A stretch of DNA of 64,000 bases from positions 124,001-188,000 of the forward strand of contig CALGUG010000057.1 of NCBI GenBank assembly GCA_937902315.1. Reading direction: 5' to 3'. Source of the stretch: an uncultured Chloroflexales bacterium. Lineage in GTDB: Bacteria > Chloroflexota > Chloroflexia > Chloroflexales > Chloroflexaceae. A program made the position numbers and the translations under genes. Below are positions 44,498 through 53,106 of the stretch, piece after piece (within the stretch, counting starts at the first letter, position 1; each line of letters starts with the position of its first letter). The notes below the pieces were generated by a model. The model was given only the letters and a program-made list of their open reading frames with translations. It had not been told where the DNA came from and ran no database searches.

Positions 44498-45781
44498 ATG
44501 CCTATCTCCTATAGCGAACAGGTCTCACTGGATTGCCCAGCGTGTGGCAAAAACTTTGAGGCTACTGCGTGGATGATTATCGATGCAGACGAGCGCCCCG
44601 ATCTGATCGACGCCCTGCGCGTAGCGGAACTCAATGTTGCTCAATGCCCGGCCTGCGGCAACCGTGGAAAGATCGCTGCGCCTTTAATGTACCACAACGC
44701 TCAATTGCAGCGTGTGCTTTTCGCTGGTGATCCTTCTGTTCCTGAACATGAATTACGTCAACAGGCCCAAGCCTTGTTGAATCTGATGATGGATGCGATT
44801 CCCGAAGAGCTACACCGCCCTTATCACGAGGATGTGTATGTAACCGAAGGCCTTGAGGGCGTTCAGCGAGTGATCGAACGGGACGATAGGCGACTAGCAG
44901 CTCGCAATCGCGCTACGGGCGGCGGCTCACCCGCCTCTCCAAACGGGGAAAAAAAAACTCTTGAAACAGCCCTGAAACGCTCTGCCAGCGCTGAGTCTCA
45001 ATCTCCGATGCTGCAAGCCGCTCAGGCTCTTGTGCGCGCCAACGGCCCTGAAGAGCTCGATGAGGTGCTCAGCACATACCCTTTTTTGCTGCGCCCTGCG
45101 AGCGATGAAGAGCTTAACAGCTTGATTCAAGAGGCTCAGCAGGCGGGCCAAGCCGACACGATGCGTACCTTGCTGCGTGCTCGCATGCTGATGGTACAAC
45201 TGCGCCTACGGCCCGGCGCTGAGCCTCAAACGCCTGAGGCGGTAGCTGTGCCCGAGCCAGAACTGGACCGGCAGCCATACGCTCTCGAGGAGCCTAGAGC
45301 TCTTGAAGCCTCCTCGCAACAGGCAAAGGTTTTTTCAGAGGCGGCCTTTTTGGCGCTCTTGCAGGCGACATCGGAGGCCGAACTGCTGAGAGCGACCATC
45401 GACTACCCGGTTTTGCTTGAAGGCTGGGTTGATGAGGAACTTGCTCAGCGCGCCGAGGCCGCCCTCGATATTGGGCACGAACAGTACGCCCAACAGATCG
45501 AAGATCGGCGCGAGGCGCTGGTGAGCTTGCGCATGGGCGCTAAGCCGCACAATCAGCTCGCTGAGGCGGTGCGCACACTGCTCGCCGCCGACGACGAAGA
45601 CGATATCGCGCTGCTGCTCGATAGCCACCCGATTTTGTTGAGCGATGCTGCTGGCGATATGTTGCAGGTTTTAGCGGCCGAAGCCCAAGGACGAGGCGAT
45701 AGCCGTATGGCGAGCGTCGCATTGCACTATCGCGCTTTGCTGCACGAGATCCGCCAAGGATTGGAATACGAATCGCTGTGA
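44498..45781 (+). CDS. CpXC zinc-ribbon domain protein
   Basis: About 428 residues; ATG at 44498 is preferred over 44492 because AGAGGA would otherwise touch the start. The N-terminal 150 residues form a CpXC-type domain with two CPACG knuckles (Cys13/Cys16 and Cys50/Cys53), PLMYHN and VYVTEGLEGVQRVIERDD. The rest is helical and repetitive: three units of about 90 residues resemble each other (LDEVLSTYPFLLRPASDEEL, LRATIDYPVLLEGWVDEEL, IALLLDSHPILLSDAAGDML). The domain occurs in uncharacterised bacterial proteins. The downstream winged-helix-like gene overlaps or abuts it. Confidence 0.85.
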   Translation: MPISYSEQVSLDCPACGKNFEATAWMIIDADERPDLIDALRVAELNVAQCPACGNRGKIAAPLMYHNAQLQRVLFAGDPSVPEHELRQQAQALLNLMMDAIPEELHRPYHEDVYVTEGLEGVQRVIERDDRRLAARNRATGGGSPASPNGEKKTLETALKRSASAESQSPMLQAAQALVRANGPEELDEVLSTYPFLLRPASDEELNSLIQEAQQAGQADTMRTLLRARMLMVQLRLRPGAEPQTPEAVAVPEPELDRQPYALEEPRALEASSQQAKVFSEAAFLALLQATSEAELLRATIDYPVLLEGWVDEELAQRAEAALDIGHEQYAQQIEDRREALVSLRMGAKPHNQLAEAVRTLLAADDEDDIALLLDSHPILLSDAAGDMLQVLAAEAQGRGDSRMASVALHYRALLHEIRQGLEYESL

Positions 45782-45813
45782 TCGAGCATCTCTTGAAGCG
45801 CAAAGGAAAAGGT

Positions 45814-46068
45814 ATGGACAAATCAATCGAAGAGGTCACGCTTCTGCTCTTATCGCTGTTGGCCGAACAAGAAGAGACGAGCAACGGTGTACATCTGCGT
45901 GCTGCGACGAGTTTTCCAAGCACGGTGCTTTCGGCGCTGCAAGAGCGAGGTTTAGTCGAGCTCGGCAGCGATGGCAAAGTAACCTTTACCCAGGCCGGCT
46001 TAGATCTGGCCGAAGAGATCGAAGAGCGCTACCTCGACGCAGGGGCACGCTCTGATGTTGTGCTCTAG
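45814..46068 (+). CDS. Small DUF6429-like or winged-helix protein
   Basis: 84 residues from MDKSIEEVTLLLLSLLAEQE, with AAAGGAAAAGG just before the ATG. A GTG at 45778 overlapping the upstream stop as GTGA is the alternative start. SIEEVTLLLLSLL at the N-terminus, then FPSTVLSALQERGLVELGSD and KVTFTQAGLDLAEEI, follow the pattern of a winged-helix domain and of DUF6429. It may bind DNA. Co-transcribed with the CpXC gene and closed by a clear terminator. Confidence 0.68.
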   Translation: MDKSIEEVTLLLLSLLAEQEETSNGVHLRAATSFPSTVLSALQERGLVELGSDGKVTFTQAGLDLAEEIEERYLDAGARSDVVL

Positions 46069-46091
46069 CTGCTACAATCGGAATTGTTTGA

Positions 46092-46126
46092 AGAGATCTC
46101 GCTCACGAGAGCGAGGTCTCTTTTTA
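46092..46126 (+). terminator. Rho-independent terminator
   Basis: AGAGATCTCGCTC and GAGCGAGGTCTCT form a 13-bp stem with one G-T pair and an ACGA loop, then TTTTT. A textbook terminator. Confidence 0.9.
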
Positions 46127-46154
46127 TGTGGAATGCGCGGATGCTTGCTTTTTG

Positions 46155-46405
46155 ATACTAAATTCGGTTGAACACTTTGTGTTTTTGGCCTTCGGCAGAG
46201 TAGAACTTGTCTCTTTTCCCGGCTTTTCATGCGTCGCAAGAACAAAAGTCTTTAAACGGATGTAGTTTGAGGTGGTCTTTCGACGCAGGCAGCTAGCAGC
46301 CCCTTGTGGCGGGCAGCGTGTTGGTAGCCGTAGGCGGACGCGCCATAAGTCTTATTTGGGGAATCGATATCGCCGCCAACCTTTGGAACAGATCAAGCCG
46401 ATGCG
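46155..46405 (+). repeat. Composite type B + type A repeat, copy 10
   Basis: The type B half (TACTAAATTCGGTTGAACAC, TTGGCCTTCGGCAGAG, GTCTTTAAACGG) runs to about 46262. It continues without a gap into a type A half starting GAGGTGGTCTTTCGACG with the core at 46324-46342. The right terminus is degenerate. Confidence 0.8.
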
Positions 46406-46407
46406 CA

Positions 46408-48204
46408 TTATTCTTCATCGAGCTCGTAGAGGCAATCGAGCAGTTCGTCTGAGCGGGCGGCGATCAGGGCTGGGTCGGCCTGCAGCAGGGCTTGATCGAG
46501 CGCGACGATGGCCGCTTGCAGCGCATGCGTTTCGCCCCGTGTAAATGCGACGGCCCGCCGCGCGCGTGCCAGCAGCGCGATCGCTTCGAGGTTGGAAGCG
46601 CCGTAGTTGGGCGAGCTGTGCGCAGCGCTCGGGTTGCTTGGCTTGCTTATCGGGCTATTGGAAGCCGAATCGAGCCAAGCCTGTTCGGCCTCGAAGTGCA
46701 GCAGCTCATCGTGCGAGGCTTTGATCTGTTTGGCGGAAAGGCGGGCGCGGTTGGCGGCGACCTTGATGCCAGCTTGTTTGCCGCTGCCGCGATCTTGGGC
46801 CGAGATATGCAAGATGCCGTTCAGATCGAAATCGAACTGAACCGTAATGCGCGGCGGCGTATCGGGCGCTTCGGGCACCAACTGGTCGAAGAGAAACGAG
46901 CCTAAGAGCGTATTGCGCGATGCGATTGGGTTTTCGCCTTGGTAGACCTTGACCTCGATCGCGGTTTGGTCGGGAGTGATGGCGGCATAGACCTCGGAGC
47001 GCGAGGTCGGAATGCTGGTATTGCGCTGAATGATCACGCTGTAGCGATCGCTCACCAGCGAACCGTACTCCCATTTGGCGATCTCGATACCCAACGAATG
47101 GGGCGTGACATCGACCAAAATGGCGTCGAGCGGCTCGCCAGCGATGATAGCAGCTTGAGCGGCGGCCCCCAAAGCGACCGCCTCATCAGGATTGATCACC
47201 AGCTCGGGCCTGATGCCGGTGGCTTCGTAGAGCAGTTGCCCGATGCGTGGAATGCGGGTGCTGCCGCCTACCAACAGAATACGATCGAGATCTTGCGCTT
47301 CCAGACCGGCATCATCGAGTGCTTGTTGAAACGAGTTGATAGTTTGGCGTAGCAGATCTTCGATCATGGCCTCGAATTCGGAACGCCCGATCTCGAGCTC
47401 GAGATGGAGCGGCACACCGTCGGCGCTGGCGATGTAGGCTTCGTGGATGCGGGCGAAGGCTTGCTGCGAGAGCACGATTTTGGCCGCTTCGGCGGCGCGG
47501 CTCAGGCGAGCCATGGCGCGTCGATCGCCGCGCAGATCGACTCCAGTTTCGTTTTCGAAGTGCTGGGCGCAGTGTTCGATCAAAAGTGCGTCGAAGTCAT
47601 CGCCTCCAAGCCGCGTATTGCCGTGGCTGGCGCGCACCTCAACCACGCCCGCATCGAGTTCGATGATCGAGACATCGAAGGTGCCGCCGCCCAGATCGTA
47701 GACCGCGATGTAGTGGTGACCGTTGTCGCTCAGCCCTAGCCCATAGGCCAGCGCGGCAGCGGTCGGCTCGTTGATGATACGCTCGACCTGAAAGCCCGCG
47801 ATCTCTCCGGCTTCGCGGGTGGCTTGGCGGGCGGCGTCGGAGAAGTAGGCCGGCACGGTGATGACCGCCCGATCGACTTTTTCGTTGAGCTGGGCTTCGA
47901 CCCTGCGCTTAAGCTCGCGCAAGAGCAGGGCCGAGACCTCTTGGGGCAAAAGGTAGCGTTGGCCTAGGCGAACGCGCTGCTCGCTCCCCATCAGACGCTT
48001 GATCGAGCGAATAGTCTGCTCGGGATAGAGTTCGTATTGGTTGCGCGCTGGCGTGCCGATCACCAGTTTGCCCTGGGGCGTTAAGCCCACAACCGAAGGC
48101 ATTAGCCGTTCGTTCTTCCAACTTAGCAGCTCTGGCTGTCCATCGCGCACCTGTGCTGCGGCAGAGAAGCTTGTTCCAAGATCGATCCCGATGATACGTC
48201 CCAT
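46408..48204 (-). CDS. Hsp70-family chaperone (DnaK paralogue)
   Basis: 598 residues. The actin-like ATPase domain has IIGIDLGTSFSAAAQVRDG, VPAYFSDAARQATREAGEIA, VYDLGGGTFDVSIIELD (about 168-184) and ILLVGGSTRIPRIGQLLYEA. The substrate-binding domain follows (VTPHSLGIEI, ITVQFDFDLNGILHISAQDR). The lid is short and ends EELDCLYELDEE-like, without the Gly-rich tail of DnaK. The N-terminal LGTSFSA replaces LGTTNS(C), so this is a diverged Hsp70 rather than the housekeeping DnaK. It is the last gene of a TPR - J-like - GrpE - Hsp70 operon, 22 bases behind grpE. Confidence 0.92.
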   Translation of the reverse strand: MGRIIGIDLGTSFSAAAQVRDGQPELLSWKNERLMPSVVGLTPQGKLVIGTPARNQYELYPEQTIRSIKRLMGSEQRVRLGQRYLLPQEVSALLLRELKRRVEAQLNEKVDRAVITVPAYFSDAARQATREAGEIAGFQVERIINEPTAAALAYGLGLSDNGHHYIAVYDLGGGTFDVSIIELDAGVVEVRASHGNTRLGGDDFDALLIEHCAQHFENETGVDLRGDRRAMARLSRAAEAAKIVLSQQAFARIHEAYIASADGVPLHLELEIGRSEFEAMIEDLLRQTINSFQQALDDAGLEAQDLDRILLVGGSTRIPRIGQLLYEATGIRPELVINPDEAVALGAAAQAAIIAGEPLDAILVDVTPHSLGIEIAKWEYGSLVSDRYSVIIQRNTSIPTSRSEVYAAITPDQTAIEVKVYQGENPIASRNTLLGSFLFDQLVPEAPDTPPRITVQFDFDLNGILHISAQDRGSGKQAGIKVAANRARLSAKQIKASHDELLHFEAEQAWLDSASNSPISKPSNPSAAHSSPNYGASNLEAIALLARARRAVAFTRGETHALQAAIVALDQALLQADPALIAARSDELLDCLYELDEE

Positions 48205-48226
48205 ACCTGTTGTGCTTGTTTCTGAA

Positions 48227-49072
48227 TTATGTCTCTGCAGCGAAATACTCCTCGTCGTTCCATTCTCGGGCGACAGCGACTTCGGCGTGGCGCAGTACGC
48301 GATCGTCGATCATGTAACCGGTTTGGAGCACCGCTACAACTGTATCTGCTGGATGCTCGATTGTAGCAGGTAGCGCTTGAACTGCAACATGCAGGTTTGG
48401 GTCGAAGGGTGCGTGAAGCGCATCGATCGGGCGCACATGTTGCGAAGCGAGTACGCTCAGCAGGCGTTCGCGCACATGGGTCAGGCCGTGCTGCCAAGAA
48501 CGCAGGGCGTTGCGTAGGCGAAGCTCTTCGGGTGTGCTCGAAGGGTCGCGCATACGCATGCGCTCGAAGAGTGTCATCTCGCGCTTAGGAATTTTGCTCG
48601 AACCGAGGATCTCTTCGCCGGAACGGAGCGCGTGGTCGATGCCGTCGAGGGCAGGCAGAAGCTCGCGAATGATTTCGAGGCGGGCTTGGTTCTGAGCCGC
48701 GATGATCTGTTGACGTAGGGCGTTTAGCTCTTGGTCGCGATGGGCATTGATGCTTTCGAGCAGTTCGAGCGTCTGGTGCATATGGGCCTGTTGCGATTCA
48801 ACTAAAATGTTAGATTTCAGCTGTTCGCGCCCATTGCGTTGAAGCTGTTTTTCGATACCTTCTAAGCTCTCTCGGAGCGCTTTAAACTCTTGGTCGTAAT
48901 TTTTCGATTCGCGCAGGGCGATCGTCGGTTGCGGGCGTTGGATCATTTCGTTTAGGGTCTGTTCAAGCGTTTCTAACCTGCTTAGTACACGTTCGTAAGC
49001 CAGCGTTTGTTGCTCAGGTGGCAAGCCCAGCAACCGTTGCATAAAGTGTATGGAAGGTGATGAGTTTCTCAT
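48227..49072 (-). CDS. GrpE-type nucleotide exchange factor, long variant
   Basis: About 281 residues from MRNSSPSIHFMQRLLGLPPE, whose ATG has TGAGG nine bases upstream; an ATG at 49150 also opens the frame but lacks a ribosome site. The N-terminal 150 residues are a long coiled coil. The C-terminal part matches GrpE: IRELLPALDGIDHALRSGEE, LLSVLASQHVRPIDALHAPF DPNLH and DTVVAVLQTGYMIDDRVLRH AEVAVA. GrpE releases ADP from Hsp70. An insertion of about 35 residues (SSKIPKREMTLFERMRMRDP and on) separates the helix bundle. The next gene is its Hsp70 partner. Confidence 0.85.
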   Translation of the reverse strand: MRNSSPSIHFMQRLLGLPPEQQTLAYERVLSRLETLEQTLNEMIQRPQPTIALRESKNYDQEFKALRESLEGIEKQLQRNGREQLKSNILVESQQAHMHQTLELLESINAHRDQELNALRQQIIAAQNQARLEIIRELLPALDGIDHALRSGEEILGSSKIPKREMTLFERMRMRDPSSTPEELRLRNALRSWQHGLTHVRERLLSVLASQHVRPIDALHAPFDPNLHVAVQALPATIEHPADTVVAVLQTGYMIDDRVLRHAEVAVAREWNDEEYFAAET

Positions 49073-49128
49073 ACGTATAAGCCTCAGAATATCCCTAATG
49101 CGTTTAGGTGCAGCGTAAGGCACGCGCC

Positions 49129-49293
49129 TCACTCTCGTCTCAGGTGACATAACTGCCAGATCGTGAGGCGATCGTGGTCAATAACAATATCCAAGACGCA
49201 AACCTTACGATCCTGCTGGTGGTCGACAAGCAGCACTTCGTAGAGGAGCTAGTGGTAGTGACGGGGCAGGGCAGATAGGCTGAGGCGCGTCAT
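49129..49293 (-). pseudogene. Possible small gene interrupted by an in-frame amber codon
   Basis: On the minus strand, ATG at 49293 opens MTRLSLSALPRHYH, then TAG (49249-49251), then LLYEVLLVDHQQDRKVCVLD followed by IVIDHDRLTIWQLCHLRRE and a stop at 49129. The downstream part has protein-like hydrophobic periodicity, and a single CAG to TAG change would explain the break. It fills the 190-base gap between the J-like and GrpE genes. It could equally be non-coding. Confidence 0.3.
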
Positions 49294-49341
49294 ACCGTCT
49301 TACAACCAATTTGGTAGGGATGAGGGCGTCGGCTTGGCTGT

Positions 49342-49704
49342 TTATTTTTGCGTCGTATCGAACCGGATAGCTTGGAACAGCTCGCGCCAGTCGTTGCGTC
49401 TGAGATCGCTCAGGGCGTGGGCTGCTGCAATTATATCTTCTTTATGAATCCTCAGGTCAGGCTCCTCTAGGGCTTGCTTTTGTGGGCGGGCCTGCCAGTC
49501 CTGAAGCAGGCGCATGTCGCTTTCTTGGCGTTTTGCACTGTCGCGTAAGGCCTCGTAGGCGGCTCGAATGCGCTTAAACATCTCTGGGTTGCGTTCGGGC
49601 GGATACTGGCGCACTAAGCGGAAATAGGCGCGTTTTATGGCGCTCTTGTCGGCTTGGCGGCTTAGCCCCAAGATCTGGTAGGGATCTTCATAAAAGGTCG
49701 CCAT
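49342..49704 (-). CDS. J-domain-like protein with a degenerate HPD motif
   Basis: 120 residues. The N-terminal 60 read EDPYQILGLSRQADKSAIKR AYFRLVRQYPPERNPEMFKR and IRAAYEALRD, which is a J-domain in every respect except that the invariant HPD is replaced by PPE. The C-terminal half is helical and unknown. HPD is required for stimulating Hsp70 ATPase in classic J-proteins, so this one may regulate by binding without stimulation, as J-like (type IV) proteins do. It is second in the chaperone operon, 20 bases after the TPR gene. Confidence 0.82.
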   Translation of the reverse strand: MATFYEDPYQILGLSRQADKSAIKRAYFRLVRQYPPERNPEMFKRIRAAYEALRDSAKRQESDMRLLQDWQARPQKQALEEPDLRIHKEDIIAAAHALSDLRRNDWRELFQAIRFDTTQK

Positions 49705-49724
49705 GCCTGCTCCTTTCTCGGCAA

Positions 49725-51956
49725 TCAGCCCGTAATACTCGGTATTTCAAATTGCGTTCGCGCGACCCGGATGGCCTCGTTTAAACACGATTGCTCGATC
49801 TGATAACGTACATAGTCGGCTCGCTCAGCTAATTCGTGCTCTGCTTGACGATGGGCCAGGCGGCTGACGCGCAAAAGAACCTCGCGCCCCGCTCGTTTGT
49901 CGCCGATCAGTTCCAAAATCAAGCCATAAAGAATCAGCAGCTCGGCCTGTTGTGGGGCGAGCTTGAGCGCTTGTTGAATGTAGTACAGGCTGAGATCGGC
50001 ACGAATATGCAGAAAGAGACTTGCGATAATGGCGTGTAGCTCTCCATCGTTGGGGCGCTGTCTAACGGCCTGTTCGAGCAGGTCGTGGGCCAATTGTAGC
50101 CAAACCCGTGCGATCGGTACGCGGCGGTTGGGCAATTCGCTCAGATCGCGCGCTCGCAGCAGGGGTGTGCTCGCTTCGAGCAGGGCCGAGCCAGCCAGAA
50201 GATAGAATCGACTGAGATCGCTAAGAGATTGCTCCGCTCGAGCGATGATAAGGCGGATCTCGTGTTCGTGGGCGATGCGGTGCCAACACAGCATCGCCAG
50301 CAGATAGGCTTCGGTTTGGTCGAAGCCGATTCGTAAGCCTTCATTGATCTGGGCGCGGGCCGCTTCGTTGGCCTCATTGCGCAATAGCGCTCGCGCTAGA
50401 TCGAAACGATAGTGGTAGCTATCGGGCGCGAACTGGATCGCCAGTTGAAAGAAGCGTAGGCTTTGGTATCCATTATAGTTGGTTTCGTAGTGTTGCCCAA
50501 GCTGATTGAGCAGCCAAGCTAAGGTGAGGCGCGTCTCGCTGTCGCGCGGCTGTGAAGCGGCAAGCTGCAGCAGTAGCTCTTGAGCTTGCTCAATCTGGCT
50601 GTTGGCAAGCCGATAACTGGCCAGATGCAAACATGCGCGCGTATGCTGCGGCTCAAGCTGAATGATGCGCTGCAGTTCGTTGGCGGCCGCTTGGTGTTGC
50701 TGATTGGCAAACAAAATCTCGCTCAGCTCGTAGCGCAGATCGAGTTCGTTTGGCTCGCGTTTGAGCGCGTTGCGCAGCAGTTGAATCGCATTCTGAAAGG
50801 CGTTGGCCTGTTTGTAACAGTCGATCGCACGCCGCTGAATCCAACGCCACTGCTCGGCGCTATAGCTTTCGTTTTGAACTTGCTGGGAACGGGGGCGCGA
50901 TCGGAGCAGCTTGCGCCAAGTCTCGGCGGCCTGATACCACGCTTCTTGGGCTTCGTAAGCTAAGGCCAGATTGTGCAACAACGGGCGGGGCGAACCGAGG
51001 CGCGGATACGCTTCGACGATCGTACAGGCCGCCTCCCAATAGCGGCTCGCGCTCTTCCAATCGATTTGGCGGGCCTTCTCTTGGGCCGCTACATGCAGAA
51101 TATTCGATTCGAGCTCTGCTAGCCGAGCGCTAGGGTTGCTGATTTGGCTGCCGATCAGGGCTAGCTCGGCGGCTTTTTCAAGTTGATCGCTGTCGAGCAG
51201 TCGCTCGAGCAGGGCCATACGAGCGATCGCGAGGTTGTGCTGCAACCAAGGGCCGTCGTAGCCGCGCTTGAGCGCATCGTGCCAAGCCTGAACTGCCTGC
51301 TCTAGATCGCCCTCTTGAAAGGCAGCAACACCTTGATAATAGCTTTGGTAGCGCGAGATACGCAGCGGCTTGCCTTGCGAAAAAGCCTGCAGCGCTCCGG
51401 CCGAGTCTCCTTGTGCCAAACAGCCCAGCCCGTGCCAGAAGCGTGCGATCCATCCCTCGTGCGCATGAGGCGCTGTTCGACCCGCCAGCACCTCTGTGAC
51501 CATTTGGATGAAGTGTAAGTCGTTGCGGCTCAGCCCCTCTATATGCAGTGCCGCCTGCAGGTCGCCCATTTCGAGCGCCAAAAGCGCCCGCAAACGCGCC
51601 AAACCTGCCCAGCGCGCCGATGTGAGCTGAGCAACCTGTGTGTAGCGTTCTTGGGCAGCCTCAAGTTGGCCTTGGCGGTGGTAAACGAGGCCAAGCTGGT
51701 AGAGCAGACGGGGATCGTTGGGGCGAAAGCTGAGGGCAGCTTGCAGATCGAGCAAGCGTTGGGGGTCGGCTTGGTTCAGTGAACGACGGAAGTAGGCCTC
51801 TGCCAGGGCATTGCGCATCTGAGCGTCGCTACTCAAGGGCTGCCAGAGCGCAATGGCTTGATCGAAGTCATTGGCTTCAAAATAGCACAACCCAAGGTCA
51901 CGAACATCGGCCGCCATTCGTTTGGCACGACCCACTGCTTGGGATTGCTTGGGCAT
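49725..51956 (-). CDS. Large tetratricopeptide-repeat (TPR) protein
   Basis: 743 residues, nearly all TPR-like helical pairs; at least ten units can be traced, for example AKRMAADVRDLGLCYFEAND, LLYQLGLVYHRQGQLEAAQE, NLALAYEAQEAWYQAAETWR and LRYELSEILFANQQHQAANE. No signal peptide or enzymatic domain. GAGGGAATGT precedes the start. As first gene of the operon with a J-like protein, GrpE and Hsp70, it may act as an adaptor that recruits clients or binds Hsp70. Confidence 0.88.
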   Translation of the reverse strand: MPKQSQAVGRAKRMAADVRDLGLCYFEANDFDQAIALWQPLSSDAQMRNALAEAYFRRSLNQADPQRLLDLQAALSFRPNDPRLLYQLGLVYHRQGQLEAAQERYTQVAQLTSARWAGLARLRALLALEMGDLQAALHIEGLSRNDLHFIQMVTEVLAGRTAPHAHEGWIARFWHGLGCLAQGDSAGALQAFSQGKPLRISRYQSYYQGVAAFQEGDLEQAVQAWHDALKRGYDGPWLQHNLAIARMALLERLLDSDQLEKAAELALIGSQISNPSARLAELESNILHVAAQEKARQIDWKSASRYWEAACTIVEAYPRLGSPRPLLHNLALAYEAQEAWYQAAETWRKLLRSRPRSQQVQNESYSAEQWRWIQRRAIDCYKQANAFQNAIQLLRNALKREPNELDLRYELSEILFANQQHQAAANELQRIIQLEPQHTRACLHLASYRLANSQIEQAQELLLQLAASQPRDSETRLTLAWLLNQLGQHYETNYNGYQSLRFFQLAIQFAPDSYHYRFDLARALLRNEANEAARAQINEGLRIGFDQTEAYLLAMLCWHRIAHEHEIRLIIARAEQSLSDLSRFYLLAGSALLEASTPLLRARDLSELPNRRVPIARVWLQLAHDLLEQAVRQRPNDGELHAIIASLFLHIRADLSLYYIQQALKLAPQQAELLILYGLILELIGDKRAGREVLLRVSRLAHRQAEHELAERADYVRYQIEQSCLNEAIRVARTQFEIPSITG

Positions 51957-52173
51957 ACATTCCCTCGTGGTGCTGTGTCGTATCGTTAATCTATTATAGC
52001 ATCACTTCTGGCGCATTCAGAAAGGCAAACTTTTTTGGGCTGTTTTATCACTCATTTGAAAAATGTGGTATTCTGATACGGGTGCTTCTATACCATACAA
52101 CGCTCTAGCGATTGGCACAAAGGCTGCGCTCATTGCAAGTGGGCCATGGCTTAGCTTGGGGTGCGAGACCACT

Positions 52174-52860
52174 ATGACTGATTATGCCGCGATTTACGCC
52201 AATCAAGCCGACCAATACGAAGCGCTAATCGCTCGCGAAGATTATCAACACGCGCTTTTGCCCGCTATCAAAGCGATCACTCCTTTGGCGGGAATCGATG
52301 TCGCTGAGCTTGGGGCCGGAACCGGTCGTCTCACGCGTTTGCTCGCGCCCGAGGTTCGTTCGATCAGCGCTTTCGATCGTTCGCCTGCTATGCTTGCGCG
52401 CGCTCGACGCGAATTGGCCCTTCTGCCGGTAGAGAATTGGCAACTTGGGGTTGCAGATCATCGACACATTCCGCTGCCCGCCGCTAGCGCCGATCTGGTG
52501 ATCGCAGGCTGGACGATCTGTTATGCCGCGCTCTGGAGCGAGCACAATTGGCGCTCCGATCTCGATCAGGTCTTTGGAGAGATCGCGCGGATTCTGCGTC
52601 CCAATGGGAAAATCATTATCATCGAGACCCAAGGAACCGGCTATACCAGTCCTAACCCACCCAGCGAGTTAGCAGACTATTTTGCCTATCTGGAAGAGCA
52701 CGCTTTCCAGCAGACCTGGATCAGAACAGACTACCAATTTCAAAATCTCGTTGAAGCTGTTGAACTTACGCGATTCTTTTTCGGAGACGCTCTCGCCGAC
52801 CAGCTCCAAGAGCAACAAAGCTGCATTTTACCTGAATGTACAGGCATCTGGTGGAAATAG
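52174..52860 (+). CDS. Class I SAM-dependent methyltransferase
   Basis: About 228 residues from MTDYAAIYANQADQYEALIA; the frame is open upstream but the earlier part is not protein-like. Motif I is VAELGAGTGRLTRLLA (acidic-GxGxG). Then come ISAFDRSPAMLARARRELAL, the motif II region HIPLPAASADLVIAGWTICY and the post-motif LRPNGKIIIIETQG. It transfers a methyl group from S-adenosylmethionine to an unknown small molecule. It is divergent from the chaperone operon and followed by GAPDH, with no obvious link. Confidence 0.85.
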   Translation: MTDYAAIYANQADQYEALIAREDYQHALLPAIKAITPLAGIDVAELGAGTGRLTRLLAPEVRSISAFDRSPAMLARARRELALLPVENWQLGVADHRHIPLPAASADLVIAGWTICYAALWSEHNWRSDLDQVFGEIARILRPNGKIIIIETQGTGYTSPNPPSELADYFAYLEEHAFQQTWIRTDYQFQNLVEAVELTRFFFGDALADQLQEQQSCILPECTGIWWK

Positions 52861-52937
52861 AGCTTTGCAGATCTGACCTTCGGCGGCTATCGATTTGAAG
52901 GAGCTTCGCAAGCGTTTTATATTGCTTAGGCTTGCAT

Positions 52938-52966
52938 TTGACGCCGCTTGCCGCATTGAGTATACT
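52938..52966 (+). promoter_or_regulatory. Sigma-70 promoter of the GAPDH gene
   Basis: TTGACG (52938-52943), exactly 17 bases, TATACT (52961-52966): near-consensus. It lies about 140 bases before the GAPDH start, leaving a moderate leader. Confidence 0.65.
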
Positions 52967-53106
52967 CGGAATTGTAATACGTTTTTGGCCTCAACATCAT
53001 CGTTGCCTGATTCCTACTCAAGGGCGAGTAGCTAAACTGATGGGGATGTTCTGGCACTACGATGGTTGCCCAAACTCTGGGCCATATAAAGAAAGGTAGC
53101 ATCGCA

